A stretch of DNA of 33,752 bases. It comes from an uncultured Prevotella sp. (GTDB lineage Bacteria; Bacteroidota; Bacteroidia; Bacteroidales; Bacteroidaceae). The stretch spans positions 1 through 33,752 of the forward strand of contig USRA01000016.1 in the NCBI GenBank assembly GCA_900557035.1, written 5' to 3'. Shown piece after piece: positions 25,999 through 33,685 of this stretch (the stretch's first letter is position 1; each line of letters opens with the position of its first letter). The notes below the pieces were generated by a model. That model made no database searches, was not told the origin of the DNA, and worked only from the letters and a program-made list of their open reading frames with translations. The translations under genes were made by a program, and so were the position numbers.

Positions 25999-26463
25999 TT
26001 ATTTATCGTTTTTCTTGCGTGTAAGCTTTGCCTGGCATGCACTGCATACGCCATAGATATAGAGGGCGAAAGCGTCTTTTCTGAAGCGCAGCAGCTTGAG
26101 TTCGTTCACCGCTGCCGTAACAGCCGGAACATTGATTTCTGTTACCTGCCCGCACACGCTGCACACTTGGTGAATATGGCTATCATTGCAATAGCACGCC
26201 TCGTACTTGGTACCATCCACCAGGCTGTGTCTCATCACGAGCCTCAGCTCGATGAAGAGGTGCATTGTATTATAGAGCGTAGCTCTGCTCACCCGGAAGT
26301 TTCTCTTCGTGAGCTCAGCATCCAGCTCTTCTAAAGTGAAGTGCCCATCAATGCTATAAACCGCATCCAGAATTGCATACCTTTCTGGGGTCTTGCGGTG
26401 ATGATTGCACTCCAAATATGTGTCCAAGATTTCACGAACCTTGGCTTTATTTTTCTCAGTCAT
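25999..26463 (-). CDS. fur: Fur family transcriptional regulator
   Basis: This 154-residue regulator has an N-terminal winged helix (about 20-85, HRKTPERYAILDAVYSIDGH, then RVSRATLYNTMHLF as recognition helix) and a metal-binding dimerisation domain with SHIHQVCSVCG (95-105) and CSACQ (140-144), giving two CxxC pairs for structural zinc. Whether it senses iron, zinc or peroxide cannot be told from sequence. It heads fur > purA > hisS. A regulator leading purine and tRNA genes is likely an operon of convenience. Confidence 0.92.
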   Translation of the reverse strand: MTEKNKAKVREILDTYLECNHHRKTPERYAILDAVYSIDGHFTLEELDAELTKRNFRVSRATLYNTMHLFIELRLVMRHSLVDGTKYEACYCNDSHIHQVCSVCGQVTEINVPAVTAAVNELKLLRFRKDAFALYIYGVCSACQAKLTRKKNDK

Positions 26464-26489
26464 AATCCTTGTTAGTTACATAAAACGCA

Positions 26490-26497
26490 CAAAGATA
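26490..26497 (-). promoter_or_regulatory. -7 box of the fur-purA-hisS promoter
   Basis: TATCTTTG on the minus strand fits TAnnTTTG. The -33 element is not recognisable. The leader is about 25 nt. Confidence 0.6.
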
Positions 26498-26638
26498 CTC
26501 ATTATTCCGGACATAAGGGCATATTTAAATTTAAAAAATCTAAATTGCCCTGTTTTTGGTAATTTTCCTGCTTTTTCTTCACCAATCTGATGGCTGTTTT
26601 AGGGATTATTGATGTAAATTGGCACAAAGCCAGATCTA

Positions 26639-27289
26639 TTATTCTGCTAATTGAAGCATTTCTGCATAGATGCGCTGCACAGGCAAGCCCATCACATTGA
26701 AGTAACTGCCCTTGAGTCCGGTACATCCGATGTAACCTATCCATTCCTGGATGCCATAGGCACCCGCCTTGTCGAAGGGTTTGTAATGGGTGATATAATA
26801 ATTGATCTCCCATTCTTCAAATTCCTTGAAACTTACTTCCGTGCATACCGAGAACTTGCGCTGCTCTTTCTTCGTAGTAAGACATACGCCCGTAACCACA
26901 TGATGAGTCTTGCCGCTCAACATCTTAAGCATGCGAACCGCATCATCGGCATTCTGCGGTTTTCCGAGAATGATTCCCTTACCCTCCTGATCGTTCTGTT
27001 CATCAGCAACAGGAGCTATCACTACAGTATCCGCTGTAAGAATGAGCAAATCATCGGAGGAGGATTTGTCGGAAGAAGAATCTTCAGAATCCTCATCTCC
27101 ATTCAACAAAGAGCGATAAGCATCCGCTTTCTTCTGTGCAATATACTCTGCCACATCGTATGCATCCAAATCTTCAGGATAGCTTTCATCAATACCACGC
27201 AATACCTTTACCTCGAAATTAACATCCAATCCTGCCAACAACTCTCTGCGGCGTGGCGAATTGCTCGCCAAAATGATTTTATACTTCAT
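26639..27289 (-). CDS. maf: Maf-like nucleotide pyrophosphatase
   Basis: Maf proteins hydrolyse non-canonical or methylated nucleoside triphosphates to monophosphates and are tied to septum control. The 216-residue protein has the signature ASNSPRRRELLAGL (8-21), TADTVV with catalytic D87 (85-90), GKPQNADDAVRMLKMLSGKT and the C-terminal DKAGAYGIQEW. Residues 64-80 (GDEDSEDSSSDKSSSDD) are an acidic serine-rich insertion just before the catalytic strand. It is the last gene of DUF2520 > kdsC > maf, 36 nt after kdsC, and a 7-nt repeat fills the gap. Confidence 0.93.
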   Translation of the reverse strand: MKYKIILASNSPRRRELLAGLDVNFEVKVLRGIDESYPEDLDAYDVAEYIAQKKADAYRSLLNGDEDSEDSSSDKSSSDDLLILTADTVVIAPVADEQNDQEGKGIILGKPQNADDAVRMLKMLSGKTHHVVTGVCLTTKKEQRKFSVCTEVSFKEFEEWEINYYITHYKPFDKAGAYGIQEWIGYIGCTGLKGSYFNVMGLPVQRIYAEMLQLAE

Positions 27290-27295
27290 TTATTT

Positions 27296-27322
27296 ACTTT
27301 GAACTTTGAACTTTGAACTTTA
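27296..27322 (-). repeat. 7-nt tandem repeat in the maf leader
   Basis: Three perfect copies of ACTTTGA and a partial fourth (plus-strand reading) fill the gap between the kdsC stop and the maf start codon, ending about 7 nt from the maf ATG. Seven-nt units could expand or shrink by slippage. Confidence 0.75.
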
Positions 27323-27325
27323 TGA

Positions 27326-27844
27326 TTACCATCCAAACGCCTTGGCATTGGAAAGCCAATGCCCCTTGGCACGAAGCACCTGCTCTACAATATCCCTGCC
27401 CACTCCTTCGCCACCATTGGCAGAAGAGACGTAGCAGGAAATCTCCTTGATGTCAGAGCAGGCATCGGCAGGGCAGCACGGGCAGCCACAACGACGCATT
27501 ACCTCGTAATCCGGGATATCATCACCCACATAGATGATTTCCTCATCAGAAAGCTGATACTTCTCCAGGAAATCATCATAGGTATTGATTTTTACAGCAC
27601 ATCCCATATAGATATCCTGAACGCCCAATCCCTCATATCGCTTGCGGATAGCCTCGGTAGTTCCGCCCGTAAGGATGACGATGCGCACACCCACCTTCTG
27701 AGCCAACTGGATTGCATAGCCATCCTTGATATTCACGGTGCGAAGAGGTTCACCCGTACTGGCAAGCGTAATGGTTTGGCGGGAAAGCACGCCATCCACA
27801 TCAAATACAATTGCCTTTATCTTCTTCAAATCGTAATTAATCAT
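27326..27844 (-). CDS. kdsC: 3-deoxy-D-manno-octulosonate 8-phosphate phosphatase (KdsC-type HAD)
   Basis: KdsC removes the phosphate from KDO-8-P on the path to lipopolysaccharide KDO. The 172-residue protein lacks a cap domain, as in this family. Motif I is VFDVDGVLS (D15, D17), followed by [17 protein letters not shown] (motif II), [12 protein letters not shown] (motif IV) and [10 protein letters not shown]. It starts about 55 nt after the DUF2520 stop. The same fold in other genomes acts on sugar acids such as KDN or sialic acid, so the precise substrate is inferred. Confidence 0.9.
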   Translation of the reverse strand: MINYDLKKIKAIVFDVDGVLSRQTITLASTGEPLRTVNIKDGYAIQLAQKVGVRIVILTGGTTEAIRKRYEGLGVQDIYMGCAVKINTYDDFLEKYQLSDEEIIYVGDDIPDYEVMRRCGCPCCPADACSDIKEISCYVSSANGGEGVGRDIVEQVLRAKGHWLSNAKAFGW

Positions 27845-27899
27845 ACTTGAAAACTTTTTCTATTTAGTAATCAGACACTTGAACTCTGTTCCTTGATAC

Positions 27900-28676
27900 T
27901 TATTCCTTGATACTTAACTTATGAATACTCATGCTCATTCTGTCATAGATATCCTTCATCTGCGGATTCGACTTGAGCAGAGTTCCCTGCGCCCGAAGCA
28001 CATTCTCATCATACCTTACAGCTGGGCCCGTCTGTGCATCTTTCGGATTCAGTTCGTGCACCTTCGCAGCCGTCTCGTCTATCAACGGAAGCATCACATC
28101 GAACGGTATTCCGTGCTCCTCCAGAATTTCCTGGCTCAAGGCATAGCAATGATTCACGAAATTGCAGGCAAAGACGGCAGAGAGATGCAGGTACTTGCGG
28201 TCTTCACTCGCCAGATGATACACCCTACAGCTCACCTGATGCGCCACATCACCGATCTGCTGCAAGGCATGCTCATCATTCGCCTCGATAAAACAAGGTA
28301 TCTGAGAGAAATCCACCTCACGCTGCTTGGAGAAAGTCTGCATCGGATAAAGCACACCATAATGTAAAGCCATTCCCTGGAAAACATCCATCGGAATAGA
28401 GCCTGCCGTATGCAGAAAGACCTTGGTCTCCCTGCCCTTGCAAAGAACAGGAACCAACTCGGCAAGTGCACTATCCTTCACCGAGACGACGTATAAATCT
28501 GCATCAGAGCGAACAGCTGATATATCCGAAACAGGCTGCGCGCCCACCTCGGAAGCCAGAGCCGTAGCCGACTGCATCGTGCGGCTGAACACCTGCACCA
28601 CATCATGCCCTGCGGCAAATATCGCCTTACCCAAATGAGTGGCAAGATTGCCAGCGCCAATCAATATCACCTTCAT
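27900..28676 (-). CDS. Rossmann-like and DUF2520 domain protein
   Basis: This 258-residue protein has an N-terminal NAD(P)-binding Rossmann domain with MKVILIGAGNLATHLGKAIF and the later HTAGSIPMDVFQG, then an all-helical DUF2520 domain (about 130-258, with YLHLSAVFACNFVNHCYAL and GPAVRYDENVL). It resembles 6-phosphogluconate or ketopantoate reductase-type dehydrogenases, but its reaction is unknown. ATG 28676 is preferred to a start 14 codons upstream because the conserved fold starts there. It is the first gene of DUF2520 > kdsC > maf. Its last codons and stop are duplicated as a 14-nt direct repeat (TTCCTTGATACTTA, twice, near 27890). Confidence 0.88.
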   Translation of the reverse strand: MKVILIGAGNLATHLGKAIFAAGHDVVQVFSRTMQSATALASEVGAQPVSDISAVRSDADLYVVSVKDSALAELVPVLCKGRETKVFLHTAGSIPMDVFQGMALHYGVLYPMQTFSKQREVDFSQIPCFIEANDEHALQQIGDVAHQVSCRVYHLASEDRKYLHLSAVFACNFVNHCYALSQEILEEHGIPFDVMLPLIDETAAKVHELNPKDAQTGPAVRYDENVLRAQGTLLKSNPQMKDIYDRMSMSIHKLSIKE

Positions 28677-28773
28677 ATCTTTTTCTTTTTCAATCTTATT
28701 TTTACCTAAAGCCATCAAGCCGCTTTACGCAAGCCATCAGGCCATTTTTACCTAAACAATCCTTGATAATGTG

Positions 28774-28781
28774 CAAAAATA
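28774..28781 (-). promoter_or_regulatory. -7 box of the DUF2520-kdsC-maf promoter
   Basis: TATTTTTG on the minus strand fits TAnnTTTG. There is no good -33 at the usual spacing. Between this box and the start codon the motif TTTAGGTAAAAAT occurs twice (28757-28745 and 28711-28699). Confidence 0.5.
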
Positions 28782-28810
28782 CTAAAAAAGAGCCACACAA
28801 TGGAAGAAAA

Positions 28811-28842
28811 CTTGTTTTTTTATAATTAATTTATTATTTTTG
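28811..28842 (+). promoter_or_regulatory. promoter of the FemAB-like gene
   Basis: CTTG (28811-28814, one mismatch to TTTG), a 20-nt spacer, TATTTTTG (28835-28842). Transcription would start at about 28846-28849, on or right next to the GTG start codon. Confidence 0.7.
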
Positions 28843-28846
28843 CAAT

Positions 28847-29857
28847 GTGAAAAGAATTGAAGTAAGAATATATTCGGAAAACGAGGAACTGCCCCATCTG
28901 TTGGAGGGCAACTTCTTCCATAGCTTGGAACTCTTCCAGATAGGTGAAAAAGTACCAAGCGACACCCCCATTATGGCTGTAGCTACCCAGGAAGGAAGAG
29001 TAGTGGGACAAATGCTAGCCATGATACACCGCCGCCATATCCTTATTCCACCTTTTATATATACACATGCCCACGTGCACGGAGAAGGAGTCTATCTGGA
29101 TGAAGAAACCGCCGAAGCCACCTTCCCTACTCTTCTGCATGCGATGACCCGCGAACTCACCCGCCGCCATACCCTCTACATCGAATTTTCAGAGATACAG
29201 AAAAAGATGTTCGGCTACCGACATTTCCGTCGCACGGGCTATTTCCCTGTAGCTTGGCAGGAAGTATATAATTCGCTACACAGCAAGACACCGGAAGAGA
29301 GACTCACCGACAAGGCTAAAATGCAAATTGAAGCTGCAGAAAGAAAGGGATTGAAATGTCATAGCACTTCTGACGAAAACGAAGTGAGAAGATTCTATCA
29401 ACTCTATAGAAACTTCTACAAGATGAAACCTCGCCGCTATGTGCCACCAAGAGAATACTTTGAGCAAATAAGCAAAAGCAGCGAGGCAAAGGTCTTCGTG
29501 ACAACCTACGACAAGAAGCGGCTGGGTATCAAGAAAGCCTCTTGCGAAAACAGGATACTGGGAGGATGCGCCCTGGCCTTCAGCGACAGCGATGCCTACC
29601 TGTGGCACCTGGCATCGCTCAGGAAGAGCTACCGATATCTGCATCCCGATACCCTGACCGTCTGGCACGCCATCCAATATGCCCACCAAAGGGGCTTCAA
29701 GCACCTGCACTTTATGGATGTAGGCTTACCTTGGAAGCGAAATCCGTATAGAGATTTCATTCGCAGCTTCGGAGGCAAGCCCGTGGCAAAATACCGCTGG
29801 TTCAGATGCAACATCGGCATCATCAACAGACTGATGAAATGGATATACAAGCCTTAA
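28847..29857 (+). CDS. FemAB/GNAT-fold acyltransferase, GTG start
   Basis: This 336-residue protein has a two-lobed GNAT layout: an N-terminal lobe (about 1-150, VGQMLAMIHRRHILIPPF and EFSEIQKKMFGYRHFRRTGY) and a C-terminal lobe (about 165-325, YQLYRNFYKMKPRRYVPPRE, GGCALAFSDSDAYLWHLASL, then GFKHLHFMDVGL). This resembles FemAB-type peptidyl-tRNA-dependent or lipid-modifying transferases. Donor and acceptor are not known. The start is GTG, as the overlapping ATG is followed at once by a TGA. The stop overlaps the convergent TetR gene by 3-4 nt. Confidence 0.78.
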   Translation: MKRIEVRIYSENEELPHLLEGNFFHSLELFQIGEKVPSDTPIMAVATQEGRVVGQMLAMIHRRHILIPPFIYTHAHVHGEGVYLDEETAEATFPTLLHAMTRELTRRHTLYIEFSEIQKKMFGYRHFRRTGYFPVAWQEVYNSLHSKTPEERLTDKAKMQIEAAERKGLKCHSTSDENEVRRFYQLYRNFYKMKPRRYVPPREYFEQISKSSEAKVFVTTYDKKRLGIKKASCENRILGGCALAFSDSDAYLWHLASLRKSYRYLHPDTLTVWHAIQYAHQRGFKHLHFMDVGLPWKRNPYRDFIRSFGGKPVAKYRWFRCNIGIINRLMKWIYKP

Positions 29858-30474
29858 AGCTGTCCGATAGCCTTATCCAGCAATTCGAGACCGCGTTCGG
29901 TACAGAAACCACGAATCATGATGAGAGTGAAATTATCGAAGAGCTGCTGCATCGTAAATCTCTTATAGAGCTGATGATGCATCATCTCTGACATACAGAT
30001 TCTCGAAGACTCATAAATCACCTCGAAATTCACATCCTTGCGGAAGTATCCCTCATCTACACCAGCCTTGAAGAAGCGCATGCTATCATCATACTCCTTG
30101 TCATGCTCCTCCTTCAGGAACTTCAGGATGCGGGGCATCCTATGAATCTCCTCATAGAAAACGACACCCACCTGCTGGTTACGCTCCATCTGAAGGCGAT
30201 AGATATAGCCAATCACATCTATTACATTACGCGCGTGCGCAATAGCATACCCTTCAACACGGGCCTTATACTCAGCCCGCTCCATCTTCAGTCCTGCGAG
30301 CAGCAGTTCCTCCTTATCGCCGAAAATCTCATACACCGTACGCTTCGACACACGAAGTCCACGAGAAATCTCATCCATCTTCACCGCCTTCACGCCGCGC
30401 TGGTAAAACTCTCTCATGGCATAAGCTATGATCTTATCGCGCAAATCCTTTCTATATTGATTAATTTCTGCCAT
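29854..30474 (-). CDS. TetR/AcrR family regulator
   Basis: This 206-residue regulator starts MAEINQYRKDLRDKIIAYAM. An N-terminal helix-turn-helix (about 10-57, VKMDEISRGLRVSKRTVYEI, then FGDKEELL) is followed by an all-helical ligand-binding domain. Bacteroidales relatives begin at the same MAExxxYRxxLR, so ATG 30474 is preferred over one 21 codons upstream, which the promoter would still allow. It is divergent from maeB, sharing 30475-30688, so it may regulate maeB or itself. The target is unproven. Confidence 0.85.
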   Translation of the reverse strand: MAEINQYRKDLRDKIIAYAMREFYQRGVKAVKMDEISRGLRVSKRTVYEIFGDKEELLLAGLKMERAEYKARVEGYAIAHARNVIDVIGYIYRLQMERNQQVGVVFYEEIHRMPRILKFLKEEHDKEYDDSMRFFKAGVDEGYFRKDVNFEVIYESSRICMSEMMHHQLYKRFTMQQLFDNFTLIMIRGFCTERGLELLDKAIGQL

Positions 30475-30556
30475 ATCTCTTATTTTAATGGTTTGTTGCA
30501 TATTCGATTCTGCCAACTCCATATAGCAAAACCGCATCCATTAGATAATTTTTGTG

Positions 30557-30564
30557 CAAAGATA
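30557..30564 (-). promoter_or_regulatory. -7 box of the tetR promoter
   Basis: TATCTTTG on the minus strand fits TAnnTTTG. The -33 region is A/T-rich without a clear TTTG. Confidence 0.55.
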
Positions 30565-30607
30565 CAAAAAAAAACAAAAAACCATCTTTTTTTAATAAGT
30601 TTTTTAT

Positions 30608-30615
30608 TACCTTTG
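30608..30615 (+). promoter_or_regulatory. -7 box of the maeB promoter
   Basis: TACCTTTG fits TAnnTTTG, about 73 nt upstream of the maeB start. The -33 element is not clear. It lies about 45 nt from the divergent tetR -7 box. Confidence 0.6.
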
Positions 30616-30688
30616 CACAATCTTTAAGATAAAACGCATTTTTTGCGAAAAACAGAAAGAAATAGAATCATTAAACCAATATATTGTT

Positions 30689-32977
30689 ATGGTAAAAATC
30701 ACAAAAGAGGCGGCTCTCGAATATCACGAAGCAGGCCGTCCTGGTAAGATTGAGGTTAAACCAACAAAACCTTATCACACACAAACGGACTTGAGTTTGG
30801 CATATTCACCAGGCGTGGCTTTCCCATGCTTGGAGATTCAGCAAAATCCTGACGAAGTTTTCAAGTACACAGACAAGGGTAACCTGGTAGCTGTGATCAG
30901 TAATGGAACTGCTGTGCTCGGACTCGGCGACATCGGCGCGATGAGCGGCAAGCCAGTAATGGAAGGTAAAGGATTGCTGTTCAAGATTTATGGTGGCGTG
31001 GATGTATTCGATATCGAAATCGACGAGAAAGATCCTGAGAAATTCTGCGAAACCGTAGAGAAGATTGCACCTACTTTCGGTGGTATCAACCTGGAGGACA
31101 TCAAGGCGCCTCAGTGCTTCTACATCGAAGAGCGCTTGAAGAAGACCCTCGACATCCCTGTGATGCATGACGACCAGCATGGTACTGCCATCATCTCAGC
31201 TGCAGGTTTGAAGAATGCCCTCGAAGTAGCCGGCAAGAACATTGCCGACGTGAAGATCGTGGTTAATGGTGCCGGAGCTGCAGCCATCAGCTGTACCAAG
31301 CTCTACGTAGCCCTCGGTGCACAGGTGAAGAATATCGTCATGCTCGACTCTAAGGGTGTAATTACAAGCGACCGTGAGAACCTGACAGAGCAGAAGAAGC
31401 TGTTCGCTACCGACCGCCGCGATGTCCACACACTCGAAGAGGCCGTGAAGGGTGCCGATGTATTCGTAGGACTCAGCAAGGGCAATGTGCTCTCTAAGGA
31501 TATGATTCGATCAATGGCAGACAGCCCTATCGTATTCGCACTCGCCAACCCTGTGCCAGAAATCAGTTACGAGGATGCGATGGAAAGCCGTCCTGACGTA
31601 TTGATGTCAACAGGCCGTTCCGACTATCCAAACCAGATTAACAATGTTATCGGTTTCCCATATATCTTCCGTGGTGCACTCGACGTTCACGCCCGTGCCA
31701 TCAACGAGGAGATGAAGATGGCTGCCGTTCACGCCATCGCCGACCTGGCTAAGCAGCCTGTGCCAGACGTAGTGAACGACGTATATCATGTAAACGACCT
31801 CACATTCGGTCCTAAGTACTTCATTCCAAAGCCAGTTGACCCACGCTTGATTACAGAGGTATCTGCAGCAGTAGCCAAGGCAGCTATGGAAAGCGGCGTA
31901 GCTCGCACCCCTATCAAAGACTGGGAGAAGTACAAGCAGGAATTGCGCCAGTTGCTCGGTCAGGAGACAAAGCTCACCCGCAAGCTCCACGATACAGCCC
32001 GCCTCCACCCACAGCGCGTAGTATTCGCAGAGGGCGGTAACCCTACCATGCTGAAGGCTGCAGTCCAGGCAAAGAACGAGGGTATCTGCGAGCCTATCCT
32101 GTTGGGCAACCCAGACCGTCTGAACCGTGTGGCAAGCCGATTGAAGCTCGACCTCTCAAGCATCGAGATTGTAGATATGCGTGCTGACAACGAGCAGGGT
32201 CGCCGTGCCAAGTTTGCCAAGCACCTGGCAGAGAAGCGTGCCCGCGAGGGTTACAGCTTCGAAGAGGCTTACGATAAGATGTACGAGCGCAACTACTTCG
32301 GTATGTCTATGGTTGAGCAGGGTGATGCTGATGCATTCATCACTGGTCTCTACACCAAATACAGCAATACCATCAAGGTAGCCAAGGACGTTATCGGCAT
32401 CCGTGATGAGTACAAGACATTCGGAACCATGCACATCCTTAATACCCAGAAGGGCGTATATTACATCGCAGATACACTGATCAACCGTCACCCAGACGAG
32501 GATGTCCTGACCGATATCGCCAAGCTGTCTGCCGGCACAGTGAAGTTCTTCAACGAGGAGCCAGTAATGGCAATGTTGAGCTACTCTAACTTCGGTACCG
32601 ATGCCATCGGTTCTCCTATAAAGGTAAAGAAGGCAGTGGCAGAGATGCAGAAGGAATTCCCTGACCTCGCTATCGATGGCGAGATGCAGGTAAACTATGC
32701 GCTCAACAAGGATCTCCGCGATGAGAAGTATCCATTCTCACGTCTCAAGGGCAAGGATGTGAATACTTTGGTATTCCCTAACCTGAGCAGTGCAAATGGC
32801 GCATACAAGCTTCTCCAGGGATTGAACCCAGAGGCAGAGATCATTGGCCCTATCCAGATGGGATTGAACAAGCCTATCCACTTCACTGACTCAGAGAGCA
32901 GTGTACAGGATATCGTAAACATCACAGCCGTAGCTGTAATCGATGCTTACGTAGAGAAGATCAAGAATCAGAAATAA
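30689..32977 (+). CDS. maeB: NADP-dependent malic enzyme with phosphotransacetylase-like domain
   Basis: MaeB decarboxylates malate to pyruvate, usually making NADPH. The 762-residue hybrid has an N-terminal malic enzyme (about 1-425): [51 protein letters not shown], and the NAD(P)-binding [22 protein letters not shown]-terminal phosphate-acetyltransferase-like domain (about 430-762) runs from [20 protein letters not shown] to the end. In E. coli MaeB this second domain is regulatory (acetyl-CoA inhibition) and not catalytic. It is a single-gene unit ending at a strong terminator. Confidence 0.96.
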   Translation: MVKITKEAALEYHEAGRPGKIEVKPTKPYHTQTDLSLAYSPGVAFPCLEIQQNPDEVFKYTDKGNLVAVISNGTAVLGLGDIGAMSGKPVMEGKGLLFKIYGGVDVFDIEIDEKDPEKFCETVEKIAPTFGGINLEDIKAPQCFYIEERLKKTLDIPVMHDDQHGTAIISAAGLKNALEVAGKNIADVKIVVNGAGAAAISCTKLYVALGAQVKNIVMLDSKGVITSDRENLTEQKKLFATDRRDVHTLEEAVKGADVFVGLSKGNVLSKDMIRSMADSPIVFALANPVPEISYEDAMESRPDVLMSTGRSDYPNQINNVIGFPYIFRGALDVHARAINEEMKMAAVHAIADLAKQPVPDVVNDVYHVNDLTFGPKYFIPKPVDPRLITEVSAAVAKAAMESGVARTPIKDWEKYKQELRQLLGQETKLTRKLHDTARLHPQRVVFAEGGNPTMLKAAVQAKNEGICEPILLGNPDRLNRVASRLKLDLSSIEIVDMRADNEQGRRAKFAKHLAEKRAREGYSFEEAYDKMYERNYFGMSMVEQGDADAFITGLYTKYSNTIKVAKDVIGIRDEYKTFGTMHILNTQKGVYYIADTLINRHPDEDVLTDIAKLSAGTVKFFNEEPVMAMLSYSNFGTDAIGSPIKVKKAVAEMQKEFPDLAIDGEMQVNYALNKDLRDEKYPFSRLKGKDVNTLVFPNLSSANGAYKLLQGLNPEAEIIGPIQMGLNKPIHFTDSESSVQDIVNITAVAVIDAYVEKIKNQK

Positions 32978-33050
32978 CATCTTATACAAGAGTTATTGAA
33001 TATAGAATCTTAGGCTAGTAATAGCAAAAGATACATAGAAAAGAGCATGG

Positions 33051-33084
33051 GGGCAGAAGCTTGTCAGAGCTTCTGCCCTTTTTT
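33051..33084 (+). terminator. terminator of maeB
   Basis: GGGCAGAAGCT and AGCTTCTGCCC form a perfect 11-bp stem around TGTCAG, followed by TTTTTT. Confidence 0.92.
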
Positions 33085-33163
33085 CGTTATGGAGAAGCTA
33101 CGCTCAATCAAACAAAAGAAAAACTGCTATCTAATTGATATGAAGAAACTACTAAAAAGCACT

Positions 33164-33222
33164 AAAGACTGCAAAAAAGCAAACGTTTACAGCACCAAAG
33201 ACTGCAAAAAGCAAACGTTTAC
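33164..33222 (+). repeat. duplicated element containing the palindrome AAACGTTT
   Basis: AAAGACTGCAAAAA is followed by GCAAACGTTTAC in both copies (33164-33190 and 33197-33222, the first having one more A). The palindrome centres are 32 bp apart. The core resembles LacI-type operators. The copies lie about 85-130 bp upstream of the small-RNA promoter. Confidence 0.7.
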
Positions 33223-33305
33223 GCAACTTTTTCCGTTAACGCTAGTTAAACAATATCACTGTGCACCTACACATTCTACATAGACCCAAAAAAGTTTCAA
33301 AAAGA

Positions 33306-33337
33306 TTTGGAGATACAAAAAAAATGATTTACCTTTG
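33306..33337 (+). promoter_or_regulatory. promoter of a candidate small RNA
   Basis: TTTG (33306-33309), exactly 20 nt, then TACCTTTG (33330-33337). This is one of the best matches to the consensus in the window although no coding region follows. Confidence 0.8.
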
Positions 33338-33343
33338 CAGCAG

Positions 33344-33432
33344 TTATCCTGAAAACAATCTTTTTACCTTAAGGAAAACTAATACCTATTGAAGATTTGG
33401 AGCGGTAGCCTGTGAAGGTCATCGCTTTTTTT
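33344..33432 (+). ncRNA. candidate small RNA, about 90 nt
   Basis: A consensus promoter is followed about 65 nt after its predicted start by a terminator hairpin. The transcript in between has no ATG. It contains the palindrome CCTTAAGG and ends in a GNRA-loop hairpin with a seven-T tail. I do not recognise an Rfam family. It could act as a trans-acting small RNA or as a terminated leader upstream of rplU, whose own promoter lies 125 nt beyond. The 5' end is estimated from the promoter. Confidence 0.6.
33401..33432 (+). terminator. terminator with GNRA loop
   Basis: AGCGGTAGCCT (33401-33411) pairs with AGGTCATCGCT (33416-33426) with one mismatch and two G-U pairs, closed by the GNRA tetraloop GTGA, then seven T. 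Confidence 0.75.
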
Positions 33433-33556
33433 GTTTATATCCGCTTTGTTAGGGGTTGCACCCGTTTTATTTTGCAAATCCCCCACATCTTTGTTAATTC
33501 TTCCTAAAAGAAGATAGTTTTTCATCTCTTTATTCTCTTGTTTCATAGAAAATAAG

Positions 33557-33564
33557 TAATTTTG
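33557..33564 (+). promoter_or_regulatory. -7 box of the rplU promoter
   Basis: TAATTTTG fits TAnnTTTG. The -33 element is weak, the closest being CTTG at 33537 with too short a spacer. It predicts a leader of about 115 nt before rplU. Confidence 0.65.
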
Positions 33565-33570
33565 CACCCC

Positions 33571-33685
33571 GAATGCTCATGGATTGGGCAAATATTACAG
33601 AAAAAGTTAAGTTCGTTGGGGCTCGGTAAAGATCCGGCACGATGCAGGACGCCTCGCGGAAAAACCCGTTTATATAATTAATTAA
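33571..33685 (+). promoter_or_regulatory. rplU mRNA leader
   Basis: About 115 nt between the predicted start and the rplU ATG. The segment GGGGCTCGG then TAAAGATCCGG is G/C-rich against AT-rich surroundings, with a small TCGG/CCGG stem and a possible GGG/CCC closing pair. Ribosomal protein leaders of this kind often carry autoregulatory structure. That is inference here. Confidence 0.4.

Larger units (their letters stand above)
32978..33685 (+). other. 708-nt gene-free region between maeB and rplU
   Basis: It holds, in order, the maeB terminator (33051-33084), two copies of a 26-27-nt repeat with GCAAACGTTTAC (33164-33222), a promoter-terminator pair that looks like a small RNA gene (33306-33432), a bulged stem-loop (GGGGTTGCA with TGCAA-AT-CCCC, 33452-33483), then the rplU promoter and leader. 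Short reading frames that cross it show no family features. Confidence 0.75.

Noticed and set aside
33047..33283. A 78-codon plus-strand frame after maeB
   Set aside because: It starts inside the maeB terminator, its STKDCKK repeat comes from the duplicated AAACGTTT element, and it resembles no family.
33338..33432. Reading the 90-nt unit as a tRNA or SRP RNA
   Set aside because: No cloverleaf, T-loop or SRP tetraloop motif is visible.
33379..33567. A 62-codon minus-strand frame near the small RNA
   Set aside because: Its start lies in the rplU promoter and the frame runs antisense through the small-RNA terminator. No domain is recognisable.
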